A stretch of DNA of 12,695 nt, taken from the NCBI GenBank assembly GCA_030613045.1, contig JAUWMS010000019.1, positions 1 to 12,695 on the forward strand. Reading direction: 5' to 3'. Under the pieces are notes generated by a model that was not told the origin of the DNA, made no database searches, and saw nothing but the letters and a program-made list of their open reading frames with translations. The position numbers were made by a program, and so were the translations under genes. The stretch's first letter is position 1; each line of letters starts with the position of its first letter. Positions 6,740 through 12,695 of the stretch are shown in pieces. The stretch comes from Candidatus Latescibacterota bacterium (lineage in GTDB: Bacteria > Latescibacterota > 4484-107).

Positions 6740-7543
6740 ATGCGGAAGGTTGTTTTTATTTTGGTTGTGTTGGTGGGTTTCGTAATCCTTAGCGGATTTG
6801 GACCGAACGGTTCGGTATTTGCGGAAGAAGATGGCGTTGTGGGATTGTGGGTTATCCTCGATCTGGAGAGTTGCCAATACGTATTTACTCTCCATTTTTT
6901 GGTAGATGGCTCCTTTGTTTCATATTGCTATGATCGAGATTTTTGTGGAGAAAAGGCGGAAAGGCGAAATATTCGAGAAAAAGGGACCTATGCCGTTTCA
7001 GGAGATTCGATCCGTATAACGATTAGCGAATCCGATTTTCCTGAGCGGGTCGGAATTAGTTTTGAACTCACTTTTTCGAGGACAGACTTCTTGATCACCT
7101 TCACAAACGCCCCTCAATTGACCTTCGGATATACCGACGAGGATGAAATTACATTAGAGGACGATGCACGAGGGCCATCAAGGATAGTGGGATGGTGGGC
7201 GATCTACGATCCAAACGAGATTGAAAATTCGCCACTTTTCGGCATTCGGTTGGATGGATTCGGCTCTTTTTATGCTTATGTGCCCGGCCGAGAAACAGGA
7301 ACGTATATCGTATCCGGCGACTCGATAACGATCACGATTACGGAATCCGATCTTCCGGATCGGGTCGGTATCCGATTTACCGTGACCTTTTTGGTCAACG
7401 AGTATAGTGAGCCTATGATCGTGTTTACTAATGCTCCTATGCTGACTGCTGGCTGGACCCAGGAAGAAACCATCGCCCTGATGCGTGCGTTGACAGCGGT
7501 AAGACCAAGCACGTGGGGTAAGATCAAATCATCGTATCGGTAG
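6740..7543 (+). CDS. Exported two-repeat beta-rich protein of unknown function
   Basis: The 267-residue product starts with a signal peptide (MRKVVFILVVLVGFVILSGF, probable cleavage near VFA-EE, residues 27-29). The mature part has two homologous repeats, about residues 33-139 and 148-247. Each repeat runs: short GLW/GWW opening, GTYxVSGDSIxITIxESD, PxRVGIxF, TFTNAP or VFTNAP, and GYTDEDEI or GWTQEETI. The alternating pattern suggests a small beta-barrel, lipocalin-like, but I recognise no family. The first repeat has four cysteines (C45, C63, C69 plus none paired in repeat 2), so the repeats are not functionally identical. It has no T9SS sorting domain, so it is probably periplasmic or released. 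AAGGAG (6728-6733) precedes the ATG. It is first in the operon with the C25 peptidase 40 bp downstream; a role as inhibitor or folding helper of that protease is conceivable, by analogy with inhibitors encoded next to cysteine proteases, but unproven. Confidence 0.85.
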   Translation: MRKVVFILVVLVGFVILSGFGPNGSVFAEEDGVVGLWVILDLESCQYVFTLHFLVDGSFVSYCYDRDFCGEKAERRNIREKGTYAVSGDSIRITISESDFPERVGISFELTFSRTDFLITFTNAPQLTFGYTDEDEITLEDDARGPSRIVGWWAIYDPNEIENSPLFGIRLDGFGSFYAYVPGRETGTYIVSGDSITITITESDLPDRVGIRFTVTFLVNEYSEPMIVFTNAPMLTAGWTQEETIALMRALTAVRPSTWGKIKSSYR

Positions 7544-7583
7544 GTCTTACACATTTTGAGCACTCTTTGGAAAGGGGGAGAAC

Positions 7584-10500
7584 ATGAAAAGGTCAACTGC
7601 GCATAGGCTGCTGCTTATAGGATCTCTCTGTGCGAGTGTAGTATGCATAGCAGTTCTGGCTGGAAATGCTTTTGCCAGTATTCGGTACTCAGCGGAGTTT
7701 TCTGAATCCGATCTGTCTTTCAGCAAAGAGGAGGCATACGACAGTGTCAGATTCCTCGGATGCCTAACCATGAGTGATGCTGGAAATCCTGAGTACTTTG
7801 GGAAACCGGACCTACCGGTTAAGCTGGTAAGGCTTATGATACCACAAGGGCATGAAGTAACTTCCATCCATATTGATGTCAAGGAGGCCAAAAAGCTCGA
7901 TGGGACGTTCAAGCTCTATCCTCAGCAGCCGCCCATTCCGACGCGTGAGCACTATGAGAGGCCGTCCTTTGTTGAGCCTATCCCCAGCGTATACGAGAAG
8001 GATGATCCATACCCCTCTGAATTGGTGGAGGTTGAGCACTTGGGAGACTATGCGGGTGCGAACCGAATCGTTACGCTGGCCGTACACCCCTTGCAGTACT
8101 ATCCCGCCAGCGGCCGTCTGGTCTTTCATTCGCGGATCAGCTTTTCTCTCGAAACCACACCTGGAAGACAGAGTACCATTAAACCCGCCTGGAGGCGCCC
8201 TGTATCCGCCGAAGTGGTCCAACACGCGCTGCGATCCACCGTTGACAATCCGGAGGACATCGAGACCTTCGGGCATAAGCCAGCTATTCGACCGCATTCC
8301 GAGATCGGCGCTGCGCAGAAGCCTTCAAAAACACTGAGCGTCAATTTCTATGAGTATGTGGTAATCACTTCGAGCGCTCTGGAATCCGACTTCTCGGATT
8401 TCACCACGTGGATGAGTCGGAAGGGCATCGAGGCGGGCGTCGTTACGACGTCGGATATTTATTCCGATTATACGGGGGACGGAGATGGACTGAATGACAA
8501 TGCCGGGGAAATCAGAGGATATCTGAAAGACGCCTATAACAACCATGACACGCAATGGGTGCTTCTTGCTGGTGATCACTCCATTGTGCCGGTGAGGTAT
8601 GGTTGGGGGCTTAACAACACAAGTAACGATTTCTATATATCCCCTACAGACGTATACTATGCCGACCTCACCGGAGATTGGGAGGTTGATGGGGATAGCC
8701 GCTACGGCGAACCGCAGGACGACAGCGTGGACGGGTCTAACCTGGAGCTTTACGTAGGAAGACTGCCCTGCGTGAATGGTACCGATATCCAGAATTGGAC
8801 GGAAAAGCTTCTAAAATACGAGCAGAACCCAGGGAACGGCAGCTACAGCTATTTGACCAAAGCTTTCTGGGTTTCCGCGGATGAGTGTAGAGAGGAACCT
8901 GAGACCAGTGACGATCATATGGACGGATTCTCGCATACTAATCCCAAATATAAAGAACAGCCAAGTGCCAGCTCTCCTGATCCCACCGCATATTTAGGAG
9001 CGGATGTTGTTGAAGAAATGAGTGACCATTATGGATTCCTTAATTGGCACTGTCACGGTGTACCGAATCATTTCAATACAATGACATCTGAGTTAAACCA
9101 ACCGCCGTGGTCAAAACGAAGGGGAGTATGGATTACCGATTCAGCGAATAGCGAGGAGTCCAATGATGGTCTGGATAATATGACCAACGAGGACTATTAT
9201 TCTGTAGTCTATTCCATTTGTTGCCATATAGCGGCCTTTGATGACTACCTAATAGGTCAATATCCCGGACGCTGTATGGCGGAAGGATTTACGGTGTTTG
9301 GTAAGAAGGGCGGACCGGCGTTGTTGGGAAATACGCGCATAGGATATGTTGGATCGTCGGCTGTTATACAGCGGAGATTTTACGACTGTGTTTTCGACGA
9401 CGATGACTATAGAGTAGGGGTAGCAGAGGCCAATTCGAAATCTAGTCCTTGCAGCCATCATTTATGTCTGACGCATAACTTGTTTGGCGATCCTGTCATG
9501 CCGCTTTGGACAACTACCCCTTCTACGTTCAACGTAACTATGACGGTGAATGCCAATTCTGTAGCCGTGAATGCCGGAGTAAGCGGTTGCACGATCTGCG
9601 CCAGCAGCTACGACTGTTCAAGCTACTATCAGGTGAGAACCAATGTCCAGTCTACCACGTTCAATACCTCAACCAGGCCCCTGTACATTGTGGTAACCAA
9701 GCAGGATTACATTCCCTACGTGGCCGTGACCGGGGGCTCGCTTACATGCAATCAAACCTGGTTTGGGGAGTTGCTGGTACATGGGGATGTCAGCGTGCCC
9801 AGTGGGAGGACACTGACCATTAAGCCCGACGCCACCGTCAAATTCGCCACCAACGATGGTCAGAGCGGCGGCTCTGACGCAACCAAGTGTGAGCTTATCG
9901 TCGAGGGCGCCCTGGACGTCAACGGCACGTCCTCTGACAAAGTCACCTTCACCTCTTCGGCCTCCACCCCTCAGGCGGGAGACTGGTACGGCATAGTCCT
10001 CGAGGATGGCTCCTCTGTTGACATAGATCACGCCACCATAGCCTATGCTAAATATGGTATTAGAAACGGGGAAATACTTTACTCAAACGATCTGACGGTC
10101 AATAATTCTACCATCAGAAACTGTTCACACGATGGTTTAAGGTTGGAGTACTGGCCCGGCACGGCCACGCTCGAAAATACCACCATCAAAGATAACGGTT
10201 CTAAGGGGATCTATGCTTCGTCTGGTGGAACGCTCTCTTTGAACGCAGACAGCTTGATCAACAACGGGAGCTACCATGCCTACTTGAGTAGTTGTGCCCT
10301 ACAGGCCAATAACTGTGTTTTTATGGACAACGACGGTATGGCTGAGCATGGCATTCGAGCGTATAATGTTTCGGGGGCAGTGCAGAATACCAGCGAATTC
10401 TCGGATAATTTTGTTCACGTTTACGTACAGTCAAACAATGGCGGAATGACTCTGAGTGACACCAACTTTGATCTGGGTGCGTATCACATTTATAATAGTT

Positions 10501-10955
10501 CCGCAGATACCGTCGAGGCTGAAGATAACTACTGGGGAACAACCAATCCCGCTACTATTGCAGGCAAGATGTATGGCCCAGTGGATTGGAATCCATTTGA
10601 ACAGAGCCCGGTGGGCAAACCGATCCTCACTTCCGGGTGGGATCCGCTTCCGGCATCTTTCGATCTGATGCAAAACTTCCCCAATCCGTTTAACCCTGTA
10701 ACGGTAATTCGTTATCAAATTCCCCGGCGTTCAGTGAAGGATCAGGCCAAACAAGAGCGGGTGGCGCTGGAAATCTACAACCTGCTCGGCCAGCGCGTAA
10801 GGAGATTAGTGGAGAGAACGGCAATGCCCGGCCGCTACACGGTAACCTGGGACAGCAGGGACGAGGAAGGCCGCGCGTTGGCAAGTGGCCTCTATTTTTG
10901 CCGAATGCAGGTGGGCAGTTTTGTCAGGACAACTAAAATGTTGCTCCTGCGGTGA
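7584..10955 (+). CDS. Secreted gingipain-like (C25) cysteine peptidase with beta-helix region and T9SS type-A sorting domain
   Basis: The product has 1123 residues. A signal peptide (1-31, cleavage near AFA-S) leads into a C25-type propeptide (about 35-250) with the GKPDLPVKLVRLMIP motif. The catalytic domain (about 255-640) has LLAGDHSIVPVRYG (327-340), the catalytic histidine in WHCHG (H491) and the probable nucleophile C547 in YSICCHIAAFD (C546 is adjacent). It closes with HNLFGDPVMPLW. Residues about 730-1005 form a parallel beta-helix (asparagine-rich turns, ending NYWGTTNPATIAGKMYGPVDWNPF). The last 95 residues are a T9SS type-A sorting domain (QNFPNPFNP; SGLYFCRMQVG; KMLLLR), so it should cross the outer membrane and be attached or released at the surface, where C25 enzymes cleave proteins. 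The propeptide implies activation by processing. The strong site AAAGGGGGAG precedes ATG 7584. It is the second gene of the operon; the third starts 28 bp later. Confidence 0.93.
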   Translation: MKRSTAHRLLLIGSLCASVVCIAVLAGNAFASIRYSAEFSESDLSFSKEEAYDSVRFLGCLTMSDAGNPEYFGKPDLPVKLVRLMIPQGHEVTSIHIDVKEAKKLDGTFKLYPQQPPIPTREHYERPSFVEPIPSVYEKDDPYPSELVEVEHLGDYAGANRIVTLAVHPLQYYPASGRLVFHSRISFSLETTPGRQSTIKPAWRRPVSAEVVQHALRSTVDNPEDIETFGHKPAIRPHSEIGAAQKPSKTLSVNFYEYVVITSSALESDFSDFTTWMSRKGIEAGVVTTSDIYSDYTGDGDGLNDNAGEIRGYLKDAYNNHDTQWVLLAGDHSIVPVRYGWGLNNTSNDFYISPTDVYYADLTGDWEVDGDSRYGEPQDDSVDGSNLELYVGRLPCVNGTDIQNWTEKLLKYEQNPGNGSYSYLTKAFWVSADECREEPETSDDHMDGFSHTNPKYKEQPSASSPDPTAYLGADVVEEMSDHYGFLNWHCHGVPNHFNTMTSELNQPPWSKRRGVWITDSANSEESNDGLDNMTNEDYYSVVYSICCHIAAFDDYLIGQYPGRCMAEGFTVFGKKGGPALLGNTRIGYVGSSAVIQRRFYDCVFDDDDYRVGVAEANSKSSPCSHHLCLTHNLFGDPVMPLWTTTPSTFNVTMTVNANSVAVNAGVSGCTICASSYDCSSYYQVRTNVQSTTFNTSTRPLYIVVTKQDYIPYVAVTGGSLTCNQTWFGELLVHGDVSVPSGRTLTIKPDATVKFATNDGQSGGSDATKCELIVEGALDVNGTSSDKVTFTSSASTPQAGDWYGIVLEDGSSVDIDHATIAYAKYGIRNGEILYSNDLTVNNSTIRNCSHDGLRLEYWPGTATLENTTIKDNGSKGIYASSGGTLSLNADSLINNGSYHAYLSSCALQANNCVFMDNDGMAEHGIRAYNVSGAVQNTSEFSDNFVHVYVQSNNGGMTLSDTNFDLGAYHIYNSSADTVEAEDNYWGTTNPATIAGKMYGPVDWNPFEQSPVGKPILTSGWDPLPASFDLMQNFPNPFNPVTVIRYQIPRRSVKDQAKQERVALEIYNLLGQRVRRLVERTAMPGRYTVTWDSRDEEGRALASGLYFCRMQVGSFVRTTKMLLLR

Positions 10956-10983
10956 TTCAACTCAAACAAAAAGGAGGCTTTCG

Positions 10984-11508
10984 ATGAGATGGATAGCAAC
11001 GTCCTTTCTGGTGATCTTAGCCCTTCTGATCTTTCAGGGCAGTGGTTCTGCTGAGCAGCTGCAGATTGAGAGCGTAACGACGGAGCTCGTGTTCTTGAAG
11101 GGCGGGGAAAAACTGTTGGTGGTAAAGCCTGATATAGGGCAACTGCCCAGGGATGCGGTGGTGTTAGGGGCCGAGTTGAGGGTTCCAACATCCATGATTT
11201 GCTTAAAGCCGGTCAAGTTTGCGGCCTCGGTCCACCGACTGACCCAGGCCGATAGTTTCGATTCAGCACCGTTTTCCGATGAGGAGATGCCCTCGGCGGT
11301 CGTGAATCCTGTTGGTGGTGGCTATGTCAGTTTTTTTGTGGAGGATGCGCTCAGGGCCTGGCTGAAGGACAAGCCAAACTTGGGTTTGGGGATAAAGGTG
11401 CGGTTTATTGCGCCGGATTATTTCCCATTCAAGGCGAGCAACCACGCCGGTGAACTTACAAAGCCCAAGCTGATTGTGGACTACGTGGTTCCGTCGAAGG
11501 CGCAATAG
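10984..11508 (+). CDS. Small exported DNRLRE/CBM96-like domain protein
   Basis: The start is ATG 10984, with AAGGAGG at 10971-10977; the upstream extension of the frame overlaps the peptidase gene and has no ribosome site. The 174-residue product has a signal peptide (1-22, cleavage at GSA-EQ) and one beta-sandwich-like domain. The order VVLGAELRVPTS, VHRLTQADSFDSAPF, GGGYVSFFVEDALRAWLKD, LGLGIKVR and ASNHAGELTKPKLIVDY follows the DNRLRE/CBM96 pattern, including the terminal strand ending in LIVDY. Such domains are often carbohydrate- or surface-associated. It has no T9SS tail of its own, so it is probably periplasmic or acts with the peptidase. It is the last gene of the operon, and the terminator at 11528 follows. 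The family assignment rests on pattern only. Confidence 0.75.
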   Translation: MRWIATSFLVILALLIFQGSGSAEQLQIESVTTELVFLKGGEKLLVVKPDIGQLPRDAVVLGAELRVPTSMICLKPVKFAASVHRLTQADSFDSAPFSDEEMPSAVVNPVGGGYVSFFVEDALRAWLKDKPNLGLGIKVRFIAPDYFPFKASNHAGELTKPKLIVDYVVPSKAQ

Positions 11509-11527
11509 GTTCATTTAGCCCATAGTA

Positions 11528-11562
11528 AAGCCGTCTTTGCTTTTGCAGAGGCGGCTTTTTTT
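11528..11562 (+). terminator. Rho-independent terminator of the secreted-protein operon
   Basis: AAGCCGTCTTTGC (11528-11540) pairs with GCAGAGGCGGCTT (11545-11557), with G-U wobbles, around TTTT; a run of seven T follows. Stem and downstream flank (CCGAATGAT..TCATT..CAG) resemble the terminator after obg at 6037-6072, which suggests both belong to one duplicated unit. Confidence 0.92.
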
Positions 11563-11585
11563 GTCCGAATGATTTTCATTATCAG

Positions 11586-11730
11586 CGCGTCCATGATGGT
11601 GAAAGAACGGCGGAAGCAGGGGCACGGCATGCTGTGTCCCTACTGTGCCCAGATTTGGCAACCTGCGGGAGGTTGTTCGCCTCCCATTCACTTCCCACAC
11701 CTCGTTCGATGTTGGATTTTCGCGACATGT
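11586..11730. other. Intergenic sequence without a recognised gene
   Basis: Between the operon terminator and the inverted repeats below, I find no supported gene. There are short hairpins, for example AACCT/AGGTT near 11660 and GGGAGG/CCTCCC at about 11668-11686, and a GGGCAC/GTGCCC pair spanning about 11620-11650. This gap (11563-12066, about 500 bp) is far longer than the 118 bp between terminator and AraC gene in copy 1. Confidence 0.5.
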
Positions 11731-11748
11731 TGTCGAATTTTTTCGCCA
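11731..11748. promoter_or_regulatory. Distal inverted repeat, candidate enhancer site
   Basis: TGTCGAA-TTTT-TTCGCCA is an inverted repeat with one mismatch and the same core as 11810-11827, followed by the same TG. Its centre lies about 220 bp before the predicted sigma54 start and 79 bp from the proximal site. A further half-site (CGACATG) sits directly before it. Confidence 0.55.
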
Positions 11749-11809
11749 TGCGCCTATCTCCAATGGAGTCATTGAGTTCAAGGCGACAAGCGCCCAATTT
11801 TGAAAATCG

Positions 11810-11827
11810 TGTCGAATTTTTTCGACA
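11810..11827. promoter_or_regulatory. Proximal perfect inverted repeat, candidate enhancer site
   Basis: TGTCGAA-TTTT-TTCGACA is a perfect 7-bp inverted repeat with a 4-base centre. It is centred about 140 bp before the start predicted for the sigma54 promoter at 11934, the usual distance for an upstream activating sequence of a sigma54 enhancer-binding protein. Which activator binds is unknown, and none is encoded in this window. Confidence 0.65.
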
Positions 11828-11933
11828 TGTCCACCCCAGTGCTTCCTTACCACGTTTTCCTCCCTCTTCCTGTTTCCTCTTGCTACGTAATCCCTTATAC
11901 GTATTGAAATTTTTCTGTTCTATCTTCGCCCCA

Positions 11934-11949
11934 TGGCACGCTTTTTGCG
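11934..11949 (+). promoter_or_regulatory. Sigma54 (RpoN) promoter before AraC copy 2
   Basis: TGGCAC (11934-11939), five bases, then TTGC (11945-11948) is a full match to the -24/-12 consensus, with exactly ten bases between GG and GC. The predicted start is near 11960, about 107 bases before the ATG at 12067. No equivalent lies before AraC copy 1. Sigma54 promoters need an ATP-driven activator, which fits the inverted repeats upstream. Confidence 0.8.
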
Positions 11950-12066
11950 TTAGGGTATAGGGAAAAGCAAGGCGCCTGGGAGATGGGTGGAATCGAATCT
12001 CCCCCCCTGCGTTCGACGGGGCTTTCGAGATGCCCATGATCTTTCAAAGAGCGGAGCGAAGAAGCG

Positions 12067-12437
12067 ATGAATGGAGCGGATACGGATTTGACAGGGAGCA
12101 TCCTGGCGTTTGTCGAGGCGCATTTCCGCGAGGAGATCTATGCGGAGGCTGTCGCCGAACGTTTTGGGATAAGCAGGGAGTACGTGTGTCGCATCGTCAG
12201 AAGCAGCACGGGGCTTACCGTGGTGGAATTTCTTCATCGGATGCGGATCGAGCAGGCCAAGAGGCTTTTGCGGGACAGCAAGGATTGCATCTAAAGGATT
12301 GCATCTATCTGATCTCCGATCAAGTGGGATTCAAGTGTCCGTGTCACTTTTCGAGGGTGTTCAAGGAGTTGGAAGGGAGGTCTCCTAAGGAATATCGGAG
12401 GCTTCACCTTCTCAGGGATAGAGAGGGAGAAATATAA
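12067..12437 (+). pseudogene. AraC/XylS-type DNA-binding regulator, copy 2, frameshifted
   Basis: This paralogue of the gene at 6191 is about four-fifths identical in protein by eye. From ATG 12067 it reads MNGADTDLTGSILAF onwards through the first HTH, then stops after 75 codons at a TAA (12292-12294). The cause is a tandem duplication of 14 bp (12280-12307). If one unit is removed, the frame continues through CIYLISDQVGFKCPC and SPKEYRR to TAA 12435-12437, giving a full-length 118-residue protein. As it stands, only the first HTH would be made, so it probably cannot bind normally. GGAG precedes the ATG. It is probably transcribed from the sigma54 promoter at 11934. A sequencing or assembly error is possible but would have to invent a clean 14-bp duplication. 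Confidence 0.88.
12280..12307 (+). repeat. 14-bp perfect tandem duplication breaking AraC copy 2
   Basis: AAGGATTGCATCTA occurs twice without spacer (12280-12293 and 12294-12307). Copy 1 of the gene has it once at the matching place. Because 14 is not a multiple of three, the frame shifts and a stop appears at the junction. Such short direct duplications arise by slippage and can revert. Confidence 0.93.
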
Positions 12438-12445
12438 AGTTTTGA

Positions 12446-12502
12446 GATCACAATGAGACAAGAAGGTCACAATGGGATAAGAAGATCACAAGAAGGCAAG
12501 AT
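12446..12502 (+). repeat. Array of three 19-bp direct repeats (candidate operator, copy 2)
   Basis: The units are 12446-12464 GATCACAATGAGACAAGAA, 12465-12483 GGTCACAATGGGATAAGAA and 12484-12502 GATCACAAGAAGGCAAGAT. They have the same period and the same G(A/G)TCACAA core as at 6556-6631, with exactly one unit fewer. The last unit has the same variant ending (GCAAGAT) as the last unit of copy 1, and the distance to the -35 box is identical at seven bases. Confidence 0.88.
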
Positions 12503-12509
12503 TTAGGAC

Positions 12510-12538
12510 TTGACAAAGCGGGTTTGAGGGATTACATT
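12510..12538 (+). promoter_or_regulatory. Sigma70-type promoter, copy 2
   Basis: TTGACA (12510-12515), a 17-base spacer and TACATT (12533-12538) match the promoter at 6639, with a slightly weaker -10 box. It points out of the window to the right, toward a gene not included here. Confidence 0.75.
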
Positions 12539-12695
12539 TATGTTCAATTTCACGGTTGATATTCAGTATTCGGATTTTGGATTTGAATATTTTCCGGGTT
12601 TGAATAGCAGAGGCTTATTTCTCAAGGCTTCGTTGTGGTTTCAGCCCCGATCATGGATACCCTATCAACCAGCTATTTTTTGAGTTAAGGCAGAT
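12539..12695 (+). other. Conserved leader and unassigned 3' end of window
   Basis: The first 46 bases (to about 12584) match the leader at 6668-6713. After that, similarity to copy 1 is lost: there is no AAGGAG-ATG at the corresponding spot and no supported gene start before the window ends. A frame from ATG 12540 runs 47 codons but starts before the predicted transcription start and has no ribosome site. Any cargo gene of this second module must begin beyond 12695. Confidence 0.5.

Noticed and set aside
9042..9056. TGGCAC at 9045 inside the peptidase gene as a sigma54 site
   Set aside because: The -12 GC is missing at the required distance and the position is inside a coding region.
11569..11775. 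68-codon frame with a CPYC motif after the operon terminator
   Set aside because: No ribosome site, it begins in the terminator flank and overlaps the TGTCGAA inverted repeat; no homologue recognised.
6191..12590. Composite transposon or insertion sequence flanked by the duplicated blocks
   Set aside because: The repeats are direct and contain a regulator and promoter, not a transposase; no terminal inverted repeats or target-site duplication are visible.

Overview
The window reads as a chromosomal segment of a Gram-negative, uncultured-type bacterium. The strongest lineage clue is the C-terminus of the large secreted protein at 7584-10955. It ends in a type IX secretion (T9SS) type-A sorting domain of the QNFPNPFNP...SGLYFCRMQVG...KMLLLR kind, typical of the FCB group and related candidate phyla (Latescibacteria-, Zixibacteria-, KSB1- or Eisenbacteria-like genomes). 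I cannot name the phylum from this sequence alone. All supported genes lie on the + strand.

Region 1 (1-6072) is housekeeping and signalling. It holds the 3' part of a multi-sensor hybrid histidine kinase (GAF, three PAS, HisKA, HATPase, receiver), a TIM-barrel sugar-phosphate isomerase/epimerase-like protein 19 bp behind it, the release-factor methyltransferase prmC, and the ribosome-assembly GTPase obg, closed by a strong terminator. The gaps around prmC carry three different repeat/hairpin elements: a tract of about 14 TCTG-led units running into the prmC start, a CAGAAT/CTGACT long hairpin, and a CGCAGAG hairpin.

Region 2 (6073-11562) is an apparently self-contained expression module. 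It starts with a stand-alone AraC-type DNA-binding protein of MarA/SoxS size. Nine bases after its stop begins a perfect-period array of four 19-bp direct repeats, followed at once by a near-consensus sigma70 promoter (TTGACA-17-TATATT). That promoter faces an operon of three exported proteins: a two-repeat protein of unknown function; a 1123-residue gingipain-like (C25) cysteine peptidase with propeptide, beta-helix and T9SS sorting domain; and a DNRLRE-like small beta protein. A terminator very similar to the one before the module ends it.

Region 3 (11563-12695) begins a second copy of the same regulatory module: the same post-terminator sequence, a diverged AraC paralogue, a three-unit 19-bp array, TTGACA-17-TACATT, and the same leader sequence. 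Its cargo gene would lie beyond the window. The second AraC gene is broken by a 14-bp tandem duplication. Unlike copy 1, it is preceded by a textbook sigma54 promoter (TGGCAC-N5-TTGC) with two inverted repeats 140 and 220 bp upstream of the predicted start, where enhancer sites of sigma54 activators sit.

The picture I infer is a repeated, swappable cassette (regulator, operator array, promoter, secreted cargo, terminator), possibly driven by a cascade of sigma54 activator, AraC-type protein and secreted-protease operon. The parts are visible in the sequence; the regulatory wiring is inference.
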